Notes under the pieces: model-generated | Told to the model about the DNA's origin: nothing | Databases searched by the model: none | The model's input: only the letters and a program-made list of their open reading frames with translations | Translations under genes and position numbers: made by a program | DNA from: Aquilaria yunnanensis | Lineage: Eukaryota; Streptophyta; Magnoliopsida; Malvales; Thymelaeaceae | Direction of reading: 5' to 3' | DNA: 64,000 bases | NCBI GenBank assembly: GCA_039654915.1 | Contig: CM077595.1 | Location: forward strand, 43,493,501 to 43,557,500 | In this document: piece by piece, positions 32,488 to 43,747 of the stretch | Layout: each line of letters starts with the position of its first letter | Position numbering within the stretch: the first letter of the stretch is position 1

Positions 32488-32814
32488 GCTTTTTCTTATT
32501 TTCTTGTACTCCTGCTTGCTTGTACATCTTTGCCTTAGAATTTTTTAATGAAGATTCTTTCTCCAATCTCCATTCGTTCTTCCGAATAGGATTCTTCAGA
32601 AGTAATTCTAGGCACGCACTTTCGGTGAATTGTTCGCTCTTACTTCTTCGGGAAGAGTAGTTTTAGATTTTTTTCGAATCTCCGCCGAGTTTATACTCCA
32701 TCCAGGAGTTAGTTCCGAAAGGAGAGCCATTAAGGAACTATGGCGACAACAATTGGCTTGTGTCTTTATTGACGACTGCGGGGAAGAGTAACTACAATCT
32801 TTCTGAAAAAAGTT
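32488..32814. other. Convergent spacer (C)
   Basis: Short non-coding AT-rich gap between the antisense gene stop and the pol stop at 32815. It holds a TTTCTGAAAAAAGTTCTA element resembling the palindromes in A, B and D. Confidence 0.55.
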
Positions 32815-35796
32815 CTAAGTATAGAATTTTTTCAGGGCATCCGAATGCCAGGTATTTTTCAGTTCTCCTCCTTCGATGTCGCCGAGCTTGTATACTCCCT
32901 TTCGGACCTCGTCCAGGACCAAGTAAGGTCCTTGCCAATTTGGCCAAAGTACCCCGTGGGATGGTTTTCGGGGTTCAAACTTGGCCTTTCGGAGGACGAG
33001 GTCTCCTTTCCTTATTTCTTTAGGCCTAGCATGCAAGTTTGCGGCTATGGCCACTCTTTGCTGAAAGGCCTTTCTTCTGAGCTCGGCCATCTCTATATGC
33101 TCATCTACTAGGTCGAGCTTGGTTCTCAACCCGAGGTCATTTCCTCCTTCGTCAAACACCTGTATTCTAATTGATGGCTGCACTACCTCCACAGGGATAA
33201 TAGCCTCTGTGCCGAAGACAAGTCAAAAAGGTGTCTCACTCGTTGCCCTTCGGGGCGTTGTCCGATAGCTCCACAGTACACTAGGAAGTTCTCCTGGCCA
33301 TTTTCCCTTTGCCTCCCCCAATCTCTTTTTCAGACCATTTTTTATGGTCCTGTTAGACACCTCTACTTGTCTGTTGCTCTGGGGATGAGCTACAGGGGCA
33401 AAGTGCATCTTTATTCCGAGGTTGTTGATGAATTCCTGGAACCCTTTGTCAATAAACTGGGAACCATTATCGGCGACTATCACCCTCGGTATGCCAAACC
33501 TGCATATAATTCCTTTCCAGACAAATTTTTGTATATCCTTTGCTGTGATGGTTACTAGGGGCTCTGCCTCTATCCACTTGGTGAAGTAGTCCACTGTGAC
33601 CACGCAGAATTTCACTCCTCCAGGTGCTGCCGGGAGTGGGCCGATGAGGTCAATGCCCCATACTGCAAAGGGACAGGACTAGTCAGTTGAGTTTATTAGT
33701 TCCGAGGGCAATCTTTTAACTTTTGCGTCTCTCTGGCAACTCTCACATTTTTGGACGAACTATCTTGCGTCCTTTCTTAATGTTGGCCAAAAATACCCTT
33801 GGCGAAGTATCACTCCTGCCAAGGTGTCAGTCCCGATGTGGGCACCACAGATTCCCTCGTGGACTTCCTCGAGACTTACCCAAGTGTCCTTTTCGCCAAT
33901 ACATCTTTGCAATGAACTTGCATATCCCTGTCGATATAGTTCTTCCCTTATCAAGAAGTATCGTCCGGAACGTCTTCGCACTTTTGCCGCTTCACGAGGG
34001 TCTTGGGGAAGCTTCGAGGTTGGAAGATACCTCTTTATAGGATTTTCCCATCCTTCCTCTGAGGTTGTTGTGCTCATTACCGCAATGTTGGGGTGACTCA
34101 GTATTTTGGTGAAGTTTTTTGTCTTCGCTAGACTATCTGCCTCGGTCTTGCTTCGTCGAGGCACATTTTCAATATGCACTGCGTCGAATTCCCGGATGAG
34201 CTTTGATACGAGCTCGTGGTATTTTTCCAAAGTTGGATCTTTTGCACTGTAGTCCCCTGCCATCTGTCGGACCACCAGCTGAGAATCACTGTGGGCTTTC
34301 AAGTTTTTCACACCAATCTTTCTAGCAAGGCGTAACCCTGCTATGAGAGCCTCGTACTCTGCCGCGTTGTTGATGACACTAAACCCGAATTTGATGGCTT
34401 TCATTACTTCCATGCCTTCGGGGCCGCGATTGACTACCCCGGCTCCCTGATGTTCAGATCCGGAGGCCCCGTCTACGAACAGAGTCCATTCTGGCTCACT
34501 TTTGCCAAGGTCAAACTGATCATTCTCGGCCAAAGGTACTTCGGCAATGAAGTCTGCCAAGGCTTGCGCTTTTATTGCTTTCCTTGGTTCGTAAGTGATA
34601 TCGTACTCACCAAGCTCTATGCACCACTTGGAAAGCCTCCCCGAATGGTCTACCCTCTTCATGACATCCCGAAGGGGTAGATTACTTCGGACAATGATGG
34701 GATGAGCCTGAAAATATGGACGCAGTCTCCTACTTGCTAGTACTAAGGCATAGATAGCTTTTTGTAGTAAGGGGTACCTGATTTCGGCTCCATGTAGAGA
34801 TTTGCTCACATAATAGACTAGCCATTACACCGCTCCTTCTTCCTTTACGAGGACCGAGCTTAGTGCTTTTTCAGCAATAGCAAGGTATAGCACAAGGGGT
34901 TCTCCCTCTCGAGGCTGCCGAAGAGTGGGTAGTAGGGCCAGATAAACTTTGAGCTCTTCCCAGGCCTTCTGGCAATCCTCGTTCCAAGGATGATCATTTT
35001 TTTCGAGGTTGTCACTATTTTTGGCTGCCTTAGTGAGTACCTTAAAGAATGCTCGGCAACGGTCTCCATACCTGGAAATGAACCTGCTAAGTGAGGTTAT
35101 TCTGCCCGTAAGCCTTTGCACAACTTTTGTTGTGACAGGAGTTCAGAATTCAAGCAGAGCTTTGACTTTTTCTGGGTTGGCATCGATACCCATTTCCGAT
35201 ACCATAAATCCGAGGAACTTTCCCGAACTTACGTCGAAGGCACACTTCTCGGGATTGAGACGAATTCTGAATGCTATAAGTTGGTGGAAAGTTTCCTCCA
35301 AGTCGGCAATGTGGCTGCCAGGCAATCTGCTTTTGACTATCATGTCATCCACATAGACTTCCATGTTTCTCCCTATTTGACTGCTGAAGACCTTGTTCAT
35401 CAGCCTCTGGTAGGTAGCTCCTGCATTTTTAAGCCCGAAGGGCATTCTGACATAACAATACGTACCGACTTTGGTGATGAAGGCGGTTTTTTCCTCGTCC
35501 TCGAGATTCAACCTAACTTGGTGATACCCACTGAAAGCATCTAGTAAACTCAGGAGTCCATATTTAGCGGTCGAGTCCACCAGTTGATCTATCGGCGGTA
35601 GAGGATATGAATCTTTAGGACAAGCATCATTTACATTTCAGAAATCGATGCACATTCAGAGCTTGTCGCTCTTTTCTTTCATGGCGATGACTACATTGCT
35701 TAGCCATTCGGGGTATTTGACTTCCTTGATTACACCTGCGTCTAACAGGTGTTAAACTTTGGCTTTGACAAAATTGCTTTTGTGAGCCGAGAGGCT
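32815..35796 (-). pseudogene. pol: RT, RNase H, archaeal-type RNase H and integrase of C, broken
   Basis: Read on the minus strand. RT has NAGATYQRLMNKVF and VYVDDMIVKS near 35365-35335, in a frame open over 35580-35143. The first RNase H follows (35121-34690), with a stop at about 34826. A 349-codon frame (34809-33760) carries the rest of it, then the complete second RNase H. That domain has FVDGASGSEHQ, AAEYEALIAGL, HSDSQLVVRQMAGD and RRSKTEAD, where the fourth Asp position is altered. The frame ends in the integrase zinc finger (HEGICGAHIGTD). The integrase core (33615-33223: VADNGSQF, NRQVEVSNRT) and C-terminus (33192-32815) are in separate pieces. It has stops near 33760 and 33680 and a shift near 33220. 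Confidence 0.85.
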
Positions 35797-38347
35797 TCAC
35801 TTTTTTTGGTGGAATGGTTTTGCCTCTGGATTTACTTTGAGGCTATGCTGTATTATGCGAGGGTCTACCCCAGGCATGTCTTTCGGCGAGTAGGCGAATA
35901 GATCTTTATTCATTAGTAGGAAAGATACAAGCTTTTCCTTGTCTCCTTCAGCCAATTTTTCTCCTATTCGGGTGTTTCGGCCTGGGACAAGCTCTATCTC
36001 TTCCATTTCCACTTTATCGGGATCCTCTGTTCCTTGTTCTTCTGACTCTTCTGCGGGCAGAGCCTTCGTTTCTGTAGTCTGCACGCAATTCATCGCTGGG
36101 GCTTTTCTTGCCTTTACAAACACCTTTCGCACCTCCCCCTGGTCAATGAAGATCTCAGCGTCTCCTTGCTTGGTGGCGAAGGTGACAGTTAGGTACTTCA
36201 CATCCGGGCGAATGTGGAGGTTTCCTTGCGTCTGCCTTCCAAGAACGGCGTTATATGACAAAGGGACATCGATCACGATGAACCTTGTCATTACGGAGGC
36301 AAACACCTCCTTTCTATTGTTTGCCGAAGTTCTCTTCAGCATCAGAGGAAGATCTACCCATCCGAGGATGGGAAGTTCGGATGGCCCCACTCCAAAAGTA
36401 CGGGAAGTAACGGATTTGAGGTCGCTTCTCGAAATCCCCAAGTTTGGTAGCAGGTGTGAGAATAGGATGTCTGCGTTTGAGCCATCGTCGAGTAGTACTC
36501 TCTTGACGTCCCAGCTTCCTATCCTTGCCATAATCAGCAAAGGATCGTAATGGGGAAAAATGACGGTGGATCCGTCTTTTCGGGTGAGCTTCTTTGATGG
36601 ATTCCTGTACTCCATTACCGAAATCTCTCTGGCTTTTCTTTTTCTTTCCGCCGATGGCAGCCCTGTGGTGATCATTTGTATTACTCCTGCCGGGGGCGGT
36701 GGACGCCTTTTCAGACTTCGGTTTCGACGCCTGTCGGAGTCATACTCCTCGTCCTCTACCTTTCCTTCTTCTTCCCTCCTTCCCTTCGGGGAGGGAATGC
36801 ACAGGTAACGCCGAAGTTGTCCCTGCTTTATCAGCATTTCTATGTACTTTCTTAGCTGGAAGCAATCTTCGGTATCATGCTCGTGGTCCCGATGTAATTG
36901 GCAGAATTTTCTCATATTCTTCTTGTTGTCCGAGGTCATGGCCCTCGGACGTTGAATCTGAGTCCCTTGCTTTTCCATCACCATCAGGATGTTCGTCCTC
37001 GTGGTGTTCAGGGGAGTGAAAGCAATTGGCTTCCTCCCCTTGAACTTTCGAGGACGCTCGCTCGTTTCAGCTGGGTAGCGAGTTTACTGACTTGGTCCCT
37101 CAGCGCGGACATGATCAGACCTCGAGCCTCCCATTCTTAGTTCTTTAGCGGTCATGTGCTGCTCCGCTCTTTGGTAGAATTCACCGAGCGTGTCGGGGGG
37201 ATCTTTGGAGAACTCGTAGAACAACTGGGAGTCTCTGCAAAGTCCTCGTGTCATGGCCAAGATACGTATTTTCGGCCTGAAGTTTGGGACGCTCAAGGCT
37301 TCCCTGTTGAACCTTTCGACATAGTCACGTATGGTTTCACCACTTTTCTGCGCTAAATCGAACATTTGGACTAGCATTTTCCCCGTTGGGCGGCTCCCGA
37401 TGAACTGTTGCGTGAAAGCAGCAGACAGTTCTTGGAACTCCATGATGCCTCCAGGAGCCAGCGAGTTGTACCATGCCGTGGCTGGCCCAGCAAGGTTGTA
37501 CCTCAAAGCATTTTCACAAGGTAGCATCATTAGCTCCGTGCAGCACCATACTGCGCTTATACTTGGTCAGATGAGCCTGGGGTTCGATTCGGCCATTGTA
37601 GGTTTCTAGCCGAGGTACCCAAAAATCGATTGGCATACGTGCCTCGACCACTGCTCGGGTGAACGGTGACTCGTCTCCATTGAAGGTTTCTGACAATCTA
37701 GCCCAGACAGGTTTCCGAGCTACTTGTCTCTCCACTTTTTCTATCCTCTTTAGAATTTTTTCCATGAGGAGTGTGGCACTGGGTTCTTCTTCCTGCTGTC
37801 TGTAGGCTTCTGGATATGGAGACTGACATCTTCTCTTTGGGGAATGACTTCAGCGCCGGGGAGATGGTGACTTTGCCTCAGGCTTGGAACTCCTTCGGCG
37901 GGGGGCCTTGGGCTGCTTTGGCCCCGTTTCTCCCACAAGTCGCGCCGTGAGGAGTATGTTTTCCGTTGAGGACTCATCGCATTGATCCCTACTTCCCGAG
38001 CTCCGATGAGTTGATCGGGGGCTCTTCTCACGCCGTGGTGCCGGTGAAGAGGGCCTTCGTCCTGGGGTTGGCTGTGGCCATCTTTGGTCTAGCTGCTGCG
38101 TCATTTTGGCCACAACGGAGCGCTGAAATTCACGTAGGAAGGCCATAGTAACAGTCAGTGGTCTCTCGTCCCCGGGTGAGGAAGTCCCTGCCGGAGTTTG
38201 TTCGGTTGCCGGTTGAGTTTTTGGTGCGGACAGGGACCTCGGGAATCCTTTGTTCTTAGAACGCCGAGTTTCAACGACGGCGACCTGAGGGTAGGTTCCC
38301 ACAGACGGCGCCAAATGATGCCTTTCAGCATCTCCTTCGTGTGTCAT
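35797..38347 (-). pseudogene. gag: Gag and protease of C, Gag starting inside the LTR
   Basis: The minus-strand ATG at 38347 lies 32 nt inside the 5' LTR. The frame runs through the primer site (MTHEGDAERHHLAPSVGTYP) without a stop to 37850, where a TGA interrupts it. Gag continues with MEKILKRIEKVERQVARKP (37765 on) and the capsid-like domain with EFQELSAAFTQQFIGS (37530-37084). The CxxH...H...C cluster CQLHRDHEHDTEDC lies near 36905-36865. A 395-codon frame (36984-35797) holds this cluster, a basic linker and the protease site LLDDGSNADILF (about 36501-36462). It ends before RT at SFHQKK-like sequence. Stops at 37850, near 37514 and near 37080 are the main lesions. Starting Gag in the LTR is supported by matching ATGs in the LTRs of A, B and D. 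Confidence 0.85.
38295..38313 (-). other. Primer-binding site of element C
   Basis: The minus strand reads TGGCGCCGTCTGTGGGAAC, two bases after the LTR end CATCA. The first eight bases (TGGCGCCG) are shared with the tRNA-Asp type site, but the rest differ. The primer tRNA is therefore left open. The Gag frame passes through it. Confidence 0.85.
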
Positions 38348-39129
38348 GATGAAGGCGGCAAGGGCTTATGGGAATGGAGAAAGGTATGGGATGAACGTAC
38401 TCTGAGAAGATCACCTAAAAGTCACAGGAAACAAGGGTTAGGAGGTCCCCGGAGTGTTTTTCCGGGGAGGAGCCTTCGATGCCCAAGTCAGTCCTTTTTG
38501 AGGTAATGAGATGATGTTTTTAGAGTAGAGAAGTACCTTATCTCAAGTAACGTCCCCCCCTACCCGGAATCATTACCCAGTACATATAAGGGGGCGGATA
38601 GTGATAGTTCTTCTCGTGTGGCCATCCCAGGTCATGACACGTGCTCGGCGGGATGCATTCCACGTCTTTTTGGTCAATGGGGGACTCCTAGCAGGGCATG
38701 GGCCTCTGGGCTAGGAGTCTAATCAACCCAAGAGTAACGTGCTAGAGTGTCCCTACAAACGGCATGTCAGGGTATGGCCGGGGCAGATTATCGGGGATGT
38801 GTCAGAGGCTCCTCAAATTCTTATGCCATACTCCTGAGATCCCTTTTTGGGTAGAGGAGGCCTCTTTGGAAGACTTGTCCTCCGATATCACTTTAGTACC
38901 GCAGGAGTATATTTCCCGAGGGTGACCTTTCTCGGAGGCACCCCCACTTCTGAGGATGGCTTACTCGTTCTCCCGAGGTTGGCACTATTGTTTCCAGGAA
39001 TGGAGAAATGCCGAGGTAGGACTTCGGGAGGTCGAGCATCCTTCTTTTCGTGGCAGGGGGTTTCCCTTCCAAGGTTGGCGCTTTGTTCGAACCAGTGGGT
39101 TCTGAGGGTGATCGGCACCTTGGCTATCA
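38316..39129 (-). repeat. 5' LTR of Tat element C
   Basis: 814 bp, from TGATGCCTTTCAGC to CTTGGCTATCA on the plus strand, followed by target-site copy cccat. The stem-loop is at 38447-38467 and CACGTG at 38638-38643. The Gag ATG is at 38347-38345 (minus). Confidence 0.95.
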
Positions 39130-40699
39130 CCCATGGCACACACGAACAAACACATACCGAGCCCTTAAGCTCGATCATAACACCCACACACCCAAACTGG
39201 TGCACACCTTTCTTGTGCTTGCCAAACCTAGAAGGTTGAGCCACACTCATCTGCCCAGTGCCAATGCTTGATCCACACACCATTTTATAGCCCATGCACC
39301 AAGGACACCACATATTGCTCAAAACTAGGAGCTAGGTCTGACCTAGTGCGACATGAGCCCTCACCCCGTGGCTAGAACACCTTACCCTTGTGTAGATAAC
39401 CACCTTGCATGCTCAAGTTTCAAGCACCAAGGGTCCTTTCCTAGTCTCCTTCGATTCCCTTAACTACAAAGTAAAATAACGACTCAACTAATCAATATTT
39501 TTTGAGCCTAGGTGTAACATTTTTACCACATATAAACAAACCAAAATGACCCCTTCACCTTGGTAGAAAATCTCAAACCAAAACACCTTTTTGAAGCTCC
39601 ACAGTTTTCCTCCCTCTCACTAAGCTTAACCTCAACAACCAAGGGTTTTTATGAGCAAGAGATTGTTATTTAAAGAAGAAGAAACCAAGGTATAGTAAAA
39701 TAAAGTTTCTCACCTCAAAATAAATAGCGCAAAACAATGGCCACCTCCTCGAGAAGAAAGAAACGAAACTCCTAGGTCCTCCCTTATAACAAACAAACTC
39801 TTACCTTGATTTCTTACTTTCAAGCTCTTTTCTCTTATTTTTCTTTCATTATTTTGGTGATTTTCTGTGTTTTTAAGAGTTTAGGACATGTTAAATGTGT
39901 AGAGGAAGAGAAGAAAGTGAGCTGGAGTGTTTGGGGATCAATAAGGATGGAAAATGCGTGAAAGGGTTAAAATGGTAAAGGAATAAGGCCTTTACATGGT
40001 TAGTAGTGGTTTAGCCTTTTTAGCCAAGGTAAATGGTGGCTCTTCCACATTTTTGGGAGCTTATTTCCTACCTTAACACCAGGTTGCCTCATTCCCTAAA
40101 TGTTCCAAAAGGTGCTTGGGGTGAAAGTGCCTTTTATCCATCATAACCCTTGGTTAAAATGAAGTTGCCTCCATAAAATCCTCAAATATATCTCCATTTG
40201 CACTTAGATTCATAGATTTTCTTTCCTCCACTTCCAACCATGTATTTACCTACCATTGACCAGGGTTGAATCTATTTTTCTAGGTTTGGCTCAAGTTTGA
40301 CCAAGTTTGGCTAATTAAAATTACCAAAATACCCCTTTTAGTTTCACTTATAAAAGAAGCCTCAAACTTGGTCAATTTAACTTCAAGCTTCACCAAATTT
40401 CACCAAATGGTTTCAAATACCATTTCTCACCTTCTCAAACCATTTTTTACCTTATTTGACCTAATAATTACCATTTTTCCCTTCCTCACTTCCTTAGCAA
40501 GAAAAAACCAATCTTTGGTCAAATTGAGTTCAAATTTCATCGAGATGTTCATTTTACCTCTAGAAGCTCAATTATATCTCTCTTAGTCATATTTTGACCT
40601 TTTACATGCTGAATTACCAAAATTCCTTAGTTCCCCTTGTGGTCAATTAACCTTAGATTTTTAATCCTATGAACTCCAAGGACTATTTGACTCATTAAC
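39130..40699. other. Non-coding DNA of unknown origin between C and D
   Basis: This continues the locus split by element C. No reading frame resembles a known protein. AT-rich stretches such as TTATTTTTCTTTCATTATTTT occur, with several CAAA/TTTG-rich runs. Bases ttaac at 40695-40699 would be the left target-site copy of D, which cannot be verified because D's right end is lost. Confidence 0.5.
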
Positions 40700-41609
40700 T
40701 AATGCCCGTTGGCATCCTCATTGTGTGACATGGTGGCCTGAGATAGGGACTTCCAGTATGGGGGCACCTGAATGAGAGACTTCCAGTGTGAGGGTGCCTG
40801 AAATCTAAAAAAAATAAGGGTTAGGAGCTCCCCGGAATGTGTTTCCGGGGGAGGAGCCTCCGACACCCAAGTCAGTGTTTTGCAAGTAAGGAATAGGGAA
40901 TGGTGAGTAAAGGAATAGATAGAGTTCTATGTCCTGCTTACCAAGCTTACTCCTAGGTATTTATAGGAAGGCGTAGGAAGGAGGCTGTTTGACACAACCC
41001 ACTTAGATCATGACACGCGTTTGGTCGGATGTGATCCGTACCTCCGTAGACGAGTATCTCTTGCTGGACCTAGCCTGTTCTGGCCAGAGGTTAAGGCCAT
41101 GTGGGAGGTCTTCGTATTAGGGGCATGTGCGATGTCCCTGTGTCAGAGGCTCCTTAACTGTTTTTGTTTTATCTTCTTGAGACCCCTTCGGAGAATGAGA
41201 CCCCTTTGGGGTATGAGACCCCTTCAGAATAGGATGCCCCTTTTGGCTAGATATCATTAACGAGGGCCATCAGGATTAGTTCTTTGGTGGAGAGGGGCAT
41301 CTTTGGGAGATGTTCTCCCTTGCCAAAGAAGGGGGATTACTTTTTCGAGGTTGGTAGGTTTGTAAAATATGAGGGTGGTGAAAGACACCCTTCCCCAAAG
41401 TTGGTCGTGTCACCTTTCTGAGGATGGTGAGGGCCCAACCTTTCCGAGGGCAGTGGTGGGTCACCGAGGTCAGGGAATCAAGCATAGTGCGGGCCCCTTC
41501 TTTCCCGAGGTTGGTTACTCGATATTTCTGAGGGTGGTGCTGGTCCTTCCTGAGGATGGTGCTCACCAGACAAATTGGAATTCTAAGGGTAATAGCCCTT
41601 TGGCTATCA
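40700..41609 (-). repeat. 3' LTR of Tat element D
   Basis: 910 bp. The left end reads TAATGCCCGTTGG, where the family has TGATGCC, and the right end is TTGGCTATCA. Stem-loop CCCCGGA/TCCGGGG is at 40830-40850 and a minus-strand TATAAATA box near 40955-40965. The minus-strand ATG 32 nt inside the left end is retained. Confidence 0.85.
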
Positions 41610-41622
41610 CATGCCCCCCTCA
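41610..41622 (-). other. Polypurine tract of element D
   Basis: The minus strand reads TGAGGGGGGCATG directly before TGATAGCC. Confidence 0.75.
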
Positions 41623-41955
41623 GCAAGCCGAAGTTGTATCTTCAGCCCTTGAGCCTTTGCGAGCATTCTGAGGAACTCTGGTAGGTAACAGTCGTCTTGG
41701 CAAGCATTGACTGAATTTTTTGACCGAGGTCATCTTCTTCAGATGAGGGTTCCTCTCTAGCTCCCAACACCTTCTCCGGCTGAGGTGGTGGTATTTTTCA
41801 GAAGAGTTTTTGGTGTTCCAGATGTTACTTTTTCATCTGAAGTGTATACTTGTCCCTTGGGTTTTTTATTCCCTGCTAGTGAGTCATCAGGTCTTCTGGA
41901 CAGATAGACATGTCTCATCGGGAAAGACCTGACTAGGTCTGGCAGCTGTCAGGAG

Positions 41956-43359
41956 TGTTAGTGTTGTGCCAAAAATCCAATCATGAGATGATTGTATTTT
42001 TGCACATTGAGTCATGATATTTTATTAAGGCATTAATCCAGCAATTATGTTTGTTGTTTTGTTTCTGCGTAACTTAACAAACATAATTGTAACCCTAGAA
42101 TAATGATATTCTTAAACATCCCTAGTCTAGTATTATTGTGGAGCGGGTTGCAATAATACATAACGACTAGCATATGTGGAGACTAATATGAGATATGTAG
42201 TCTACATATGGGTACAAGTTAGAGAACTTGTGTACTGGACTGACCCACCATGAGAACACTACATGGATCATTATATGAGTGTCATAAGTGATTCTCATAG
42301 TGATCATGGTATATGTAGTCCTTCGACCTAAGATCATCAAGGTTCCCTACATGTGAGTCACATACTTTGATACTTTCCTTTGTTGTTCGTAACTGAGTGA
42401 ACTTGAAGGAGGTCATTGGGTATGTCACTTATCATGCGAAGGGATTTGTATGATCAAGATGGGATTTGTCCCTCCTATGTAACGGGAGTGATATCTTCGG
42501 GCCCCTTGATAGAGTAAGACTTAGAAAAATGCATGGCCATGCTCGGATGAGTTGATATACGATATCAATGTCATCAGTTTAAGTTGGTCTACTCGGTAAT
42601 CAAGAAACCAAAGATTGGGCTAAACGAGAGTGACACATTCCATGTCTTGTGCTTAGTCTTGATATCTTGCACAAAGGGACAATGGCATATATCGGTGGTG
42701 ATCATAAAGGTTTAGTCGAATCATCGACAATCTTGTCACTTGGGTAGCAATGATGTGTTGCTAGACACCGCTCATTGCTTATGATCATAAATGTGATTTA
42801 TGATCATTGCCAACATGGTATGACCTTATTGGGTCGCACAGATAGAGCTATTTGGATCATTAGAGTGCATGGGCTAATAATTTGGGTTTTGGTTTCACAA
42901 TAATTTCGTATTAATAATGGGCCCAATAGTTGAGCCATTATTAAGCCCGAAATTAAAGCCTAATTGGATTAGGGCTTTGAAACCTATTAGGCCTAGAAGT
43001 TGAGTCTCACTATAAATACAACTTCTAGTGAGAAATTCGTAGGTCTCCTTGCCCTAGCCTCCCAAAAGGACAGCCACACTCTTCTCTTGCAATTCCTTGG
43101 AGGACGCAAACACTGCGAGCGCAAGAGAAATGCATCTGCCGGGACGTGGTGCAAGCGTGGTGATCCCGAGAGGCTCGTGTGGATACCATAGAGAGCCTGA
43201 ACACGTCAACTGTTCAGGTTTTGTGATTCGACTCTACAGTTGAGTGAGAGATCTCAACCGAAAATTAGGTATGAAAACACCCGGTTTACCCCGTTTCACT
43301 TGGATCCTGGAGGGTTTCAGTTAAATTCTGCTGTGTTGTTTGGCTCCCGAAACCCATCA
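41956..43359 (+). mobile_element. Copia solo LTR with target-site duplication
   Basis: This 1404-bp LTR starts TGTTAGTGTTGTGCC and ends CCCGAAACCCATCA. It is flanked by aggag on both sides (41951-41955 and 43360-43364). The interrupted sequence is continuous in element B (TCAGGAGGCGTGCCC near 15789). TATAAATA is at 43011-43018. Its last ~155 bp match the LTR remnant of the copia element at 10464-10621, so they are one family. No internal region remains. Confidence 0.93.
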
Positions 43360-43384
43360 AGGAGGCATGCCCTCATTTCCTACA

Positions 43385-43505
43385 TCGGGTGACATGTGTC
43401 ACCTGGTGACTGGCGAACAGTTGCGTCCGTTACGTCAATTGCGCCTCTTCACCTTCGAGGGTTCATTATGGCGACTCTTCACTTGCCTCCTTCGGCATAT
43501 ATAAA
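43385..43505 (+). promoter_or_regulatory. Putative promoter of the antisense gene (D)
   Basis: TATATAAA at 43498-43505 lies 250 nt before the ATG at 43748. Upstream are GACATGTGTC (about 43391-43400), a changed G-box, and one and a half units of TTCACCTTCGAGGGTTCATTATGGCGA. The copia solo LTR ends just upstream (43359), so a foreign LTR now sits next to this promoter. Confidence 0.6.
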
Positions 43506-43747
43506 CCCCTCCTCCTTAGTTTTTTTCACACTTCTGTTCTTTTGCTATCTTTTGCTCTTGAATTTTCCTCCTCATTTTTCTTTTTGGGTGGCAGCAGAGT
43601 GATTTCCGGCATTACTTGCAGTGTCTTGGGAAGTCCTTTCCTTGTTTTGAGCTAGGTGGGTCATCTTTCCGAAGTCATTTTTCAATGTTTTTTTTTGTCT
43701 CCCCCATTCTTTTTCACCTTCTCGAGGTTAGACTTCCATTCCTGAAC

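Larger units (their letters stand above)
28462..39129 (-). mobile_element. Complete Tat-lineage element C
   Basis: This 10,668-bp element lies on the minus strand, with both LTRs (28462-29274 and 38316-39129) and a perfect five-base target-site duplication cccat (28457-28461 and 39130-39134). The internal order in element direction is primer site, gag, protease, RT, RNase H, archaeal-type RNase H and integrase, then the antisense gene and polypurine tract. By eye the LTRs differ at roughly 45 of 813 positions, mostly transitions. That suggests an age of a few million years under usual plant rates; this is an estimate only. All main frames have stops or shifts, so the copy is no longer autonomous. 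Confidence 0.95.

Noticed and set aside
36560..37140. Plus-strand frames opposite C gag
   Set aside because: They are shadows of the gag/protease frame on the minus strand; they lack the promoter, introns and conservation that support the real antisense gene.
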